From Bog-473 sp052140165 (GTDB lineage Bacteria; Actinomycetota; Acidimicrobiia; Acidimicrobiales; RAAP-2), in the NCBI GenBank assembly GCA_052140165.1, contig JBKQUM010000146.1, positions 1-27,778 on the forward strand: 27,778 bases of DNA. The letters run 5' to 3'. The first letter of the stretch is position 1; each line of letters opens with the position of its first letter. Both the position numbers and the translations under genes were made by a program. The notes beneath the pieces were generated by a model. That model ran no database searches, had not been told where the DNA came from, and was given only the letters and a program-made list of their open reading frames with translations. Below are positions 14,159 to 21,001 of this stretch, one piece after another.

Positions 14159-15102
14159 CGGCGGCCCACGTCGTTCCGCCGGACGACGAAGCACGGCACG
14201 CCCCCGACGCGGAGGACCTCTGGAACGAGTCGTACTACTGCGACTTCGTCAACGCCGACGGCTCGCTCGGCGGCTGGCTCCGGCTCGGCCTGTACCCCAA
14301 CCGGGAGGTCGCATGGTGGACGACGTGGATCGTGCGCCCCGGCCGCCCCGGCATCGCCTCGGTCAACTACGAGATGCCGGTCCCCCCGGAGAACGGTCTC
14401 GTCAGCGAGAGCCGGGACGGCGAGCGCGTCGAGATCGACCTGTTGCGCCCGCTCGAGGAGTTCCGCCTGGCCGCCTCGCACCTCATGGGCAAGGAGTTCC
14501 CCAACCCCGAGGACGCCTACACCGACACCCACTGGCAACCCCTGCTCCTCGACCTCGACCTGACCTGGACGACCGACGGCGTCCCCTATCACTACGACCT
14601 CACGACCCGTTACGAGATCCCGTGCCTCGTCACCGGCAGAGTCACGGTCGACGGCGAGACCTTCACCGTCGACGGGCAGGGGCAGCGGGACCACTCCTGG
14701 GGCGTGCGGGACTGGTGGGCCTTTGGATGGTGCTGGTGCTCCATGCGCCTCGACGACGGCACCCGGGTCCAGCTGGCCGACATCCGGATGGGGATCCCGG
14801 GCGTGCCCGTCTTCTTCGGATACATCCAGACACCGGGCGAGGTCTACCCCGCCTCGGCCCTGTCGGTCACCGAGGACACGGGTGCGCACGGCTTCCCGTC
14901 CACGGCGCGCATAGAGATCGCCGCAGGACCCGACCACGACATCGGGCTCGATGTCACCCCCGTGGCCTTCGGGCCGGTGCTCCTGCGCAACGACGACGGC
15001 CGGACGAGCCGTTTCCCCCGGGCCATGGTGACCTGCCGGACCGACGACGGCCGATCCGGGTCCGGCTGGATCGAGTGGAACCAACCCGACCCCGCCCCGT
15101 AA
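14155..15102 (+). CDS. DUF7064/7065-type (AttH/CrtC-like lipocalin fold) protein
   Basis: A 315-residue, Trp-rich beta protein. The strongest mark is GQGQRDHSWGVRDWW (174-188), the GxGxRDHSWGxRDW motif of proteins formerly grouped with CrtC/AttH-like hydratases and now split into DUF7064/DUF7065. The order of an N-terminal NESYYCDFVNADGSLGGWLRLGLYP strand set, a central linker and the motif in the second barrel fits two lipocalin-like barrels. Related proteins act on isoprenoid or steroid-like lipids or are of unknown function; the role here is not established. The GTG start at 14155 overlaps the upstream stop by four bases. A weak hairpin follows 40 bp downstream. Confidence 0.75.
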   Translation: MTAAHVVPPDDEARHAPDAEDLWNESYYCDFVNADGSLGGWLRLGLYPNREVAWWTTWIVRPGRPGIASVNYEMPVPPENGLVSESRDGERVEIDLLRPLEEFRLAASHLMGKEFPNPEDAYTDTHWQPLLLDLDLTWTTDGVPYHYDLTTRYEIPCLVTGRVTVDGETFTVDGQGQRDHSWGVRDWWAFGWCWCSMRLDDGTRVQLADIRMGIPGVPVFFGYIQTPGEVYPASALSVTEDTGAHGFPSTARIEIAAGPDHDIGLDVTPVAFGPVLLRNDDGRTSRFPRAMVTCRTDDGRSGSGWIEWNQPDPAP

Positions 15103-15142
15103 CTCAGCACCAGGTCATCCCCGGTGTGACCTTCGCTCCGAT

Positions 15143-15178
15143 GGCGTCCGGCCGGCGTGGGGCGAAGAAGCCGGCGCC
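15143..15178 (+). terminator. Possible terminator after DUF7064/7065-type gene
   Basis: GGCGTCCGGC pairs with GCCGGCGCC (one bulged T) around a 17-base loop; a TTTTT run lies 13 bases further on. The structure is weak but placed where a terminator is expected. Confidence 0.3.
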
Positions 15179-15185
15179 ATCCCAC

Positions 15186-15191
15186 TAGCCT
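15186..15191 (+). promoter_or_regulatory. -10 element for leaderless secreted-protein gene
   Basis: TAGCCT, identical to the hexamer before the VOC gene at 1636, ends seven bases before the GTG at 15199. No ribosome binding site is present, so a leaderless transcript is likely. Confidence 0.5.
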
Positions 15192-15198
15192 TTTTGCC

Positions 15199-16053
15199 GT
15201 GGCTGGGAAGTCTGAATCACCCCCTGTCCTTGCGCGCCCCCGCGGATGGCGTCACCACCTGACCCGGGCGTTCTCCCGCCTCCCTGGCTCCGCCCCATTG
15301 GCTGCAATCACGCGCCTCACCACCCTCACCACCGGCGCCGCCGTCACTGCCGTCACCTTCTCCGCCTTCGCATTCAGCCCCTGGCCGGGTGCCACAGCGG
15401 CCAGCGCGGCGACGAAGTCCACCACGGCGACCACAGCACCGCGGGCCACGACGAGCGCCGCCCCCGGATCGACCACGACCACTCCGGTGAGCCCCGCCGA
15501 CACCTGGCTCATCAAGGCCATGGGGATCTCTCAGGGCAAGAACGTGGTCCTGCTGGATCTGCTCGTCAACGCCGACGGCGAAGGCGGGGGCGCCTTCGTC
15601 CAGCAGGGCAGCCTCATCCGGATCGAGCGGGTCGGACCGCTGCTCTACTTCAACGCGCCCGAGAAGTTCTGGGCCAGCCATGCCACGGCGGCGCAGACGA
15701 AGATCTACGGGGGGAAGTGGCTCGAGTTCTCAGCGCTCGACAGCCGTTTCACCTCCTTCGACCAGTTCCTCGATGTGGCCGACCTCGTCGCCGCCGCCTT
15801 CGAGGGCCACACGACACCGCTCAGCGTCAGCCGTCAGACGACGTTCGACGGTCACAAGGTCGTCATCGTCAAGGACAGCGTCACGAACGACGGCAAGCGC
15901 AGCACCGGGCTGATGTTCATCGCCGCCACGGGGTACCCCTACGTCTACAAGATCGTCGACGACACACCGGGCGAGGTCGGTGCGCTCGTCTTCAGCCACT
16001 ACGGCAAGGCGATCGCGCTGACGGTCCCGCCGAACGCCATCAACCTCTCCTGA
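15199..16053 (+). CDS. Exported or membrane-anchored protein, possibly LolA/LprG-like fold
   Basis: A 284-residue protein. A basic start and a hydrophobic stretch (TTGAAVTAVTFSAFAFSPW) followed by AASA indicate export. A Thr/Ala/Ser-rich linker leads to a soluble domain of about 190 residues. It contains IYGGKWLEFS, SRQTTFDGHKVVIVKD and a VTNDG...LMFIAATGYPYVYKI strand pattern reminiscent of LprG/LppX or LolA-like lipid-binding lipoproteins. There is no lipobox cysteine, so it would be secreted or held by the signal anchor. The similarity is from pattern only and needs a structure-based search. GTG 15199 is preferred over GTG 15157 because the codons between lack G/C third-base bias and a -10 lies seven bases upstream. 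It ends 12 bases from the convergent AIM24 gene. Confidence 0.65.
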   Translation: MAGKSESPPVLARPRGWRHHLTRAFSRLPGSAPLAAITRLTTLTTGAAVTAVTFSAFAFSPWPGATAASAATKSTTATTAPRATTSAAPGSTTTTPVSPADTWLIKAMGISQGKNVVLLDLLVNADGEGGGAFVQQGSLIRIERVGPLLYFNAPEKFWASHATAAQTKIYGGKWLEFSALDSRFTSFDQFLDVADLVAAAFEGHTTPLSVSRQTTFDGHKVVIVKDSVTNDGKRSTGLMFIAATGYPYVYKIVDDTPGEVGALVFSHYGKAIALTVPPNAINLS

Positions 16054-16065
16054 GTCCGATCCGGA

Positions 16066-16830
16066 TTACTTCAAGAGGTCGCCGAGGATCTTGGCCCCCC
16101 CGATGCCGGCGGCGGCGCCCTCCGCTCCGCGGTGGTCGTCGCGGTCGGGCATGTACTCGCCGATGACGCCGGCCAAGATCGGCAACGGCATCGACTGCAG
16201 CCAGATCCGGCCCGGCCCCGTCAGCAAGGCGAAGTGGTGCCCGTCGGCACCCATGTAGCGGTTGGCCATCCCGGGGACCTTCTGCACCGAGAACGTGACC
16301 GAGGCCTGGAAGAGGCCGGCGTGTCCGGGGTGCACCCGCATCGTCTGTCCGGCCGCCAGGTCGTAGACGATCACCTCGCCCGACAGGTCGATGAAGGCAC
16401 GCCCGGTGCCGCCGACCTTTTGGAGGATGAAGCCCTCGCCGCCGAAGATCCCGCCGCGGAACGACTGCTGGAAGCCCATGGACAGCTCGATCCCCGGCGT
16501 CGCCGCCATGAACCCGTGTCGGTGGACCATGAATTCGTTCCCTGGCGCGACATCGATCGGCAGGATATGACCCGGGAACTTCGAGGCGAAGGCGATGGAG
16601 CCGGCGCCGCCCTGGGCGGTGTAGGTGGTCATCATGAAGCTGGCACCGGAGACGGCGCGCTTGACCGCGCCCATGATCCCCTTGCCGCCCATGCCACCGC
16701 CGGTGTTGGTGGCCATCTGGACGGCGTCGGACATCCAGCTGAACTCCCCGGCCTCGGACACGACCGACTCGCCGTCGGCGAGCGAGAGCTCGAGCACCGG
16801 CATCGTAGTTCCGTGGATCGTCTCTTCCAT
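16066..16830 (-). CDS. AIM24 family protein
   Basis: A 254-residue beta-rich protein. Diagnostic stretches are VLELSLADGESVVSEAGEFSWM at the start, a glycine-rich GGGMGGKGIMGAVKRAVSG loop, FMMTTYTAQGGAGSIAFASKFPG, GGIFGGEGFILQKVGGTG and a final GRIWLQSMP. These are shared by the bacterial AIM24/TIGR00266 family (double-stranded beta-helix trimers); the yeast namesake is mitochondrial and the bacterial role is not settled. GAGGAGG six bases before the ATG at 16830 sets the start; an upstream in-frame start at 16869 is unlikely. The gene lies 88 bp after the membrane protein gene on the same strand, separated by four 9-bp repeats. Confidence 0.85.
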   Translation of the reverse strand: MEETIHGTTMPVLELSLADGESVVSEAGEFSWMSDAVQMATNTGGGMGGKGIMGAVKRAVSGASFMMTTYTAQGGAGSIAFASKFPGHILPIDVAPGNEFMVHRHGFMAATPGIELSMGFQQSFRGGIFGGEGFILQKVGGTGRAFIDLSGEVIVYDLAAGQTMRVHPGHAGLFQASVTFSVQKVPGMANRYMGADGHHFALLTGPGRIWLQSMPLPILAGVIGEYMPDRDDHRGAEGAAAGIGGAKILGDLLK

Positions 16831-16880
16831 GGTGGACCTCCTCGATTCCTCGACTACTGCTCGAATCATTGTCTCTTCGG

Positions 16881-16916
16881 GTCCCGGATGTCCCGGATGT
16901 CCCGGATGTCCCGGGT
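16881..16916. repeat. Four 9-bp tandem repeats before AIM24 gene
   Basis: GTCCCGGAT occurs three times in a row, followed by GTCCCGGGT. It lies between the stop of the membrane protein gene (16919) and the AIM24 start, in the AIM24 leader. Copy-number change here could alter leader spacing. Confidence 0.9.
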
Positions 16917-16918
16917 GC

Positions 16919-17809
16919 TTACGTGGCGGCGGCCCCGCCCGGCAGTTCCGCGTCGTCCGAGCGTACGTCCTGGCCGGGTCCGTGCGCTCCCGTGACGAGT
17001 CGCTCGGCGAGCGACACCTCGACGAGGCCCAAGGCGACGCCGAAGACGAGGCCCATGGCGAAGTTGGTGAGGAAGACGAGGAAGACCCGCTCGTGCGGCA
17101 CCAGGTCTCTGATCAAGACAACCACCTCGTGCTCCACTGCCAGCGGGATGGTGACCATGACGAACACGAGCCAGAAATGAGGCCACACGACGCTGACCGA
17201 ACGCCGGAAGGCCTGGGGGACCGAGCAGTCGAGCAGGTTGATCAGCGGTCCCACCAGGGCGCACAGCGTCCCCACGATCAGCCCGGGGATGACGAGGAAC
17301 AGCGCGGCCCCCGCCGTCACCACGAGGAGGATGGCCTCGGCGATCAGGAGGCGGAGCCAGGGCAGCGTCGCCAGCACCTGCCCGACGGGCTGCGGGTTCT
17401 GATTGCGCTCGACGGCGCCCACGAGGCGCTCGAGCATGCCGCTGTAGAAGGTGAGCCCGAGCGTCGACGCGCTGAAGATGACGGCGGTGGTCACCGACTC
17501 CAGGCCGAGGTGGTCGGTGGAGATCTCGGTGAACCACGTGCTCTGGAACGCGTCGAGGCCGAAGATCACGAGGGCGGGGACGAGCACCCGGGCGGGCTCG
17601 AGCCGGCCCGTCCGCTGCGCCATGGAGAGCAGCTCGATGGGGTGCAACGGGTGGCGGGTCAGCGGCGTCCGGCGGGGGTGGCGCCGGTACCGCAGGTGGC
17701 GGCGGCGCAGATAGGTCTGATCCCCGGAAGCGGCGGCGCCTTCGGGCCGGAGCGGCGGCTCCGGCAGCGGCTTCGGCAGATCCGCCGGCTCGTCGTCCCG
17801 CCCGCTCAC
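16919..17809 (-). CDS. Polytopic membrane protein of unknown function
   Basis: A 296-residue protein. The first 60 residues are charged, with a His/Arg-rich patch (RRRHLRYRRHPRR). Five or six hydrophobic helices follow, including LEPARVLVPALVIFGLDAF, LRLLIAEAILLVVTAGAALF and LVIPGLIVGTLCALVGPLI, and a short charged C-terminus. The VIPGLIVGT...PLI...FRRSVSVVWPHFW arrangement recalls YciC/GPDPase-membrane-type proteins, but I cannot assign a family. Its GTG start overlaps the stop of the methyltransferase gene by four bases (GTGA), so translation is coupled. Confidence 0.75.
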   Translation of the reverse strand: MSGRDDEPADLPKPLPEPPLRPEGAAASGDQTYLRRRHLRYRRHPRRTPLTRHPLHPIELLSMAQRTGRLEPARVLVPALVIFGLDAFQSTWFTEISTDHLGLESVTTAVIFSASTLGLTFYSGMLERLVGAVERNQNPQPVGQVLATLPWLRLLIAEAILLVVTAGAALFLVIPGLIVGTLCALVGPLINLLDCSVPQAFRRSVSVVWPHFWLVFVMVTIPLAVEHEVVVLIRDLVPHERVFLVFLTNFAMGLVFGVALGLVEVSLAERLVTGAHGPGQDVRSDDAELPGGAAAT

Positions 17810-18537
17810 GCCGGCAGCTCGCCGTCGCCGACGAAGTCGAAGAGCTTGAACGCCGGGTCGAAGGCGCCGGGCGGCGGCTCGACCTCGAGACGGTGCCGGC
17901 CCACCGACAGGACGTACCCGTCGGGCGCCTCGAAGGCGGCCTCCCCGAACCCGGCGGCGGCGAAGTCGGCTCGGATGGCGGGCGTGGCGTCTGGCGGGCG
18001 CCGGTGCCGGGTCCAGATCACCTGCGAGCCCCGCCGGCAGAACCCCGGGAGCGCCTGGATGGTGCGCGTGATGTCGCCCCGACTGATGTTCCCGAAGACG
18101 CCGCATACGAGCACGAGGTCGGCCGGCACCCCATCCCCGTACCACCGGCAGAGGGACGCGTCGCCCTCGACGATGCGGACCTGATCGGCCACCCCGGCCG
18201 CCGCCGCACGGTCACGGGCGAAGGACACCAGCGCGGGGTCGAGCTCGACCAGCAGCGCCGAGACGTCGGCACCCCTTGGATGGGTCGACACGACGTCGAT
18301 CACGTCACGACCCTGCCCGGCGCACAGGCTCACCACCCGGATGGGCCCTGGATGGGGGCGCGCGGGCACGGCATCGAGGACGTCGCGCACCATGGATTGG
18401 ACCAACCGCAACCGCAGGGACAACGGCGACGCGGGGTCCTCGTAGGACTCGTGCCAGCGCACCCAGTGCGAATCCGCGTCGGAACCGGACGCCCCCTCGG
18501 TGCCCGCCGCGTCCTCTGGATGGTCCCCGGGGGCCAT
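17806..18537 (-). CDS. Class I SAM-dependent methyltransferase-like protein
   Basis: A 243-residue Rossmann-type protein. RVVSLCAGQGRDVIDVV is motif I (SAM-binding glycine loop), ALLVELDPALVSFARDRA supplies the acidic residue at the end of strand two, VRIVEGDAS the adenine-side acidic residue and ADLVLVCGVFGNIS the post-II strand. The C-terminal GFGEAAFEAPDGYVLSVGRHRL pair completes the sheet. The methyl acceptor is unknown. The ATG at 18537 is preferred; a TACGAT -10 hexamer eight bases upstream suggests a leaderless or near-leaderless mRNA. The gene is divergent from the DNA methylase at 18600 and starts a minus-strand unit with the membrane protein and probably AIM24. Confidence 0.8.
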   Translation of the reverse strand: MAPGDHPEDAAGTEGASGSDADSHWVRWHESYEDPASPLSLRLRLVQSMVRDVLDAVPARPHPGPIRVVSLCAGQGRDVIDVVSTHPRGADVSALLVELDPALVSFARDRAAAAGVADQVRIVEGDASLCRWYGDGVPADLVLVCGVFGNISRGDITRTIQALPGFCRRGSQVIWTRHRRPPDATPAIRADFAAAGFGEAAFEAPDGYVLSVGRHRLEVEPPPGAFDPAFKLFDFVGDGELPA

Positions 18538-18545
18538 GACGACCC

Positions 18546-18555
18546 ATCGTAGGGT
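18546..18555. promoter_or_regulatory. Overlapping divergent -10 elements
   Basis: The ten bases ATCGTAGGGT hold a minus-strand TACGAT (18551-18546) for the methyltransferase gene and a plus-strand TAGGGT (18550-18555) for the DNA methylase gene. They overlap by two bases, as in bidirectional bacterial promoters. No -35 element is evident. Confidence 0.4.
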
Positions 18556-18560
18556 GGGCC

Positions 18561-18582
18561 ACGTGACCGCCACGTGACCGCC
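18561..18582. repeat. Perfect 11-bp tandem duplication
   Basis: ACGTGACCGCC occurs twice in a row in the leader of the DNA methylase gene, between the putative -10 and the GGAG ribosome binding site. Confidence 0.9.
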
Positions 18583-18599
18583 CCATCCGGAGTCACCCC

Positions 18600-19772
18600 G
18601 TGATCAAGTACCTGGGATCCAAGCGCCGCCTCGTGCCGGTGCTGACCGAGATCTGCCGCGCCTCGGGCGCCCGCACCGCGCTCGACCTCTTCACCGGCAC
18701 CACCCGCGTCGCCCAGGCCTTCAAGGCGCAGGGCACCCGCGTGACTGCCGTCGACAGCGCTCGATACGCCCACGCCTTCGCCCGCACCTACATCGAGACG
18801 GACGCCACCGCCACCGACATGGACGCCCTCAGCACGGCCGTCGCCCATCTGAACGGTCTCCCCGGCAAGGCGGGCTACGTCACCGAGGAGTTCAGCCGTC
18901 AGGCCCGCTTCTTCCAGCCGCACAACGCCGCTCGGATAGATGCCGTGCGGGATGCCATCGACTCGGAGTATGCGGGGTCACCCTTGTTCCCCCTCCTGTT
19001 GACGTCCCTGATCGAGGCGGCGGACCGGGTGGATTCCACGACCGGGGTGCAGATGGCGTACGTGAAGCAGTGGGCGCCGCGGTCGTTCAATCCCCTGGAG
19101 CTCCGGGTGCCGGAGTTGCTGGCGGGGTCGGGCTGCGCCATCCAGGGCGATGCGGTGGCGCTGGCCGGGTCGCCGGCGCTCGGGCACGTCGATTTGGCGT
19201 ACCTGGATCCGCCGTACAACCAGCACCGGTATTTCACCAACTACCACGTGTGGGAGACGCTGGTGGCCTGGGATGCGCCCGAGGCCTACGGCGTGGCCCG
19301 CAAGCGGGTGGATTCCCGTGACCCATCCACGCACTCGGTGTTCAACTCCAAGCGCACGATGCCGGCCGCCCTGGCCTCGGTGGTCCAGTCCGTGGACTGC
19401 GACCTGCTGGTCCTGTCCTACAACAACGAGTCCTGGCTCGGGTTGGACGAGCTGGAGGCGATGTGCGCGGTCGTCCGGCCTCCATCCGGAGAACGTGGTG
19501 GAGGCGGCGGTGCTGCACGGGAGCGGGAGGTGGCGACGCTCGCCTTCGACTCGGCTCGATACGTCGGGGCCCGGATCGGCATCTTCAACCCATCCGGGGA
19601 CAAGGTCGGCCGAGTCGGCCACCTCTCCAACCAGGAGTTGCTGGTCATCGCGGGAGAGACGGCCCTGGTGCGGTCCGTGGTCGAGGCGGTGGGCTCGCCT
19701 GCCGGGGCTGCGGCCGCGACTTCGGCCATGGTCGCCCCATCCATGGTGGATCGGCTACAACAGGCAACGTGA
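18600..19772 (+). CDS. D12-class DNA adenine N6-methyltransferase (orphan)
   Basis: A 390-residue protein. MIKYLGSKRRLVP is the typical N-terminal motif X, DLFTGTTRVAQAF (29-41) is SAM-binding motif I and DPPY (203-206) is catalytic motif IV of N6-adenine methylases; YVGARIGIFNPSGDKVGRVGHLSN near the C-terminus is also characteristic. It should methylate adenine in a specific DNA site. No restriction nuclease gene is nearby, so it looks like an orphan. GGAG nine bases upstream supports the GTG start. Residues about 294-308 (19479-19523) are coded with A/T-rich third positions while the next frame there is almost all G/C, suggesting two compensating frameshifts. The stop overlaps the PPK2 start (GTGA). 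Confidence 0.85.
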   Translation: MIKYLGSKRRLVPVLTEICRASGARTALDLFTGTTRVAQAFKAQGTRVTAVDSARYAHAFARTYIETDATATDMDALSTAVAHLNGLPGKAGYVTEEFSRQARFFQPHNAARIDAVRDAIDSEYAGSPLFPLLLTSLIEAADRVDSTTGVQMAYVKQWAPRSFNPLELRVPELLAGSGCAIQGDAVALAGSPALGHVDLAYLDPPYNQHRYFTNYHVWETLVAWDAPEAYGVARKRVDSRDPSTHSVFNSKRTMPAALASVVQSVDCDLLVLSYNNESWLGLDELEAMCAVVRPPSGERGGGGGAAREREVATLAFDSARYVGARIGIFNPSGDKVGRVGHLSNQELLVIAGETALVRSVVEAVGSPAGAAAATSAMVAPSMVDRLQQAT

Positions 19773-21001
19773 GCAAGCACGATCACGGTGGTCACGGCGG
19801 CCACCCTGATGAAGGCTCCGCCGGTCACGGCGGCCACGACAGCCACGACAGCCACGGCGCAAGCCGGACCGACGCCGGCGACAACGACGCCGGCGGCAAC
19901 GACAGCGGCGGCAACGACAGCGGCGGCAACGACAGCGGCGGCAACGACAGCGGCGGCAACGAGGAGCGCGGCGGCGAGGAGCGCGGCGGCGAGGAGCGCG
20001 GCGGCGAGGAGCGCGGCGGCGAGATGCTCCGAGCGGACTTCCCGCGGCTCGACGACTCCGACCTCTCACGCAAGCTCTCCAAGGATGAGGAGAGCAAGCG
20101 TCTCGGCCGGGCGCAGCGCAGGCTGCTGCACCTTCGGCTCATCAACGGCGGACAGCTCAGGGAGGGGAAGCTCGGCCCTCCGGTGTGCGTCGTCTTCGAG
20201 GGTTGGGACGCCGCCGGCAAGGGCGGCGCGATCAAGAGGCTGGTCGAACCGCTCGACCCCCGCCACGTCCACGTGGCCCCGTTCGCCGCGCCGACACCGG
20301 ACGAGCTGCGCCATCACTTCCTCTGGCGGTTCTGGCCGCCCCTGCCCGGATGGGGCGGCATGACGATCTTCGACCGCAGCTGGTACGGGCGGGTTCTCGT
20401 CGAGCGAGTCGAGAACCTGGCCACCGAGGTGCAGTGGCGCCGCGCCTATGAGGAGATCAACGACTTCGAGCACACCCTGGCCGAAGAGGGAATGATCGTG
20501 ATCAAGCTCTGGATGCACATGTCGCACGAGGAGCAGCTCCGCCGTTTCGTCCGCCGCCGCGACGATGCGTTGAAGTCGTGGAAGCTCACGGACGAGGACT
20601 GGCGCAACCGCGAGAGGCGGGGGGAGTACGACGAGGCCGTGTCCGACATGTTGCGCCTCACGAACGGTCCGCTCGCTCCGTGGGACGTGGTCTCCTCGGA
20701 GAACAAGCGGAACGGTCGGGTTGAGGTGATCGAGACGGTGATCCGGCGCATGGAGGAGGGCATGGCGCGCTGGGGCGTCCCCGTGCCGCCCCACGACGCC
20801 GCCGAGGAGAAGACCGAGCTGGCGCTGGTGTTCGACGACGCGGAGTTCCAGCCCGATCCGGACTCGCTGCCCAATGGCACCGCCGGTGCGGGCACGGGCT
20901 CACACGCCGACACCGGATCAGACACCGACACCGGCTCACACGCCGACACCGGCTCACAGGCCGACACCGGCTCACAGGCCGAAGAGCGACTCAAGGCATG
21001 A
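19769..21001 (+). CDS. ppk2: Polyphosphate kinase 2 family with long low-complexity tails
   Basis: A 410-residue protein. The core (about 90-370) is a PPK2 domain: Walker A GWDAAGKGG (145-153, Lys151, Asp147), FDRSWYGRVLVERV with Asp202 and Arg203, and the lid RRRDDALKSWKLTDEDW. Such enzymes move phosphate between polyphosphate and nucleotides. The first 85 residues are His/Gly/Asp-rich, then GGNDS and ERGGE repeats; the last 35 are Thr/Asp/Ser/Gly repeats. The GTG at 19769 is preferred because it overlaps the previous stop and codons throughout the tail have G/C third positions; an ATG at 20024 would give a 325-aa core enzyme. Its stop overlaps the next ATG (ATGA). The His-rich start could bind metal (inference). 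Confidence 0.85.
   Translation: MSKHDHGGHGGHPDEGSAGHGGHDSHDSHGASRTDAGDNDAGGNDSGGNDSGGNDSGGNDSGGNEERGGEERGGEERGGEERGGEMLRADFPRLDDSDLSRKLSKDEESKRLGRAQRRLLHLRLINGGQLREGKLGPPVCVVFEGWDAAGKGGAIKRLVEPLDPRHVHVAPFAAPTPDELRHHFLWRFWPPLPGWGGMTIFDRSWYGRVLVERVENLATEVQWRRAYEEINDFEHTLAEEGMIVIKLWMHMSHEEQLRRFVRRRDDALKSWKLTDEDWRNRERRGEYDEAVSDMLRLTNGPLAPWDVVSSENKRNGRVEVIETVIRRMEEGMARWGVPVPPHDAAEEKTELALVFDDAEFQPDPDSLPNGTAGAGTGSHADTGSDTDTGSHADTGSQADTGSQAEERLKA
19895..20020 (+). repeat. Two adjoining 15-bp repeat arrays in PPK2 N-terminus
   Basis: Four copies of GGCAACGACAGCGGC (19895-19954) are followed after six bases by four copies of GAGGAGCGCGGCGGC (19961-20020). Both units keep the frame and add an acidic, glycine-rich linker. 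Confidence 0.9.
20896..20988 (+). repeat. In-frame imperfect repeats in PPK2 C-terminus
   Basis: Units of the type GCCGACACCGGCTCACA recur about five times, encoding (H/Q)ADTGS repeats just before the stop codon. Boundaries are approximate. Confidence 0.75.

Noticed and set aside
15157..15198. Upstream GTG start of the secreted protein at 15199
   Set aside because: The 14 extra codons have mixed third positions and the TAGCCT -10 element falls inside them.
18600..19772. Complete restriction-modification system
   Set aside because: Only a methylase is present; adjacent genes are PPK2 and a SAM methyltransferase-like protein, with no nuclease motif.
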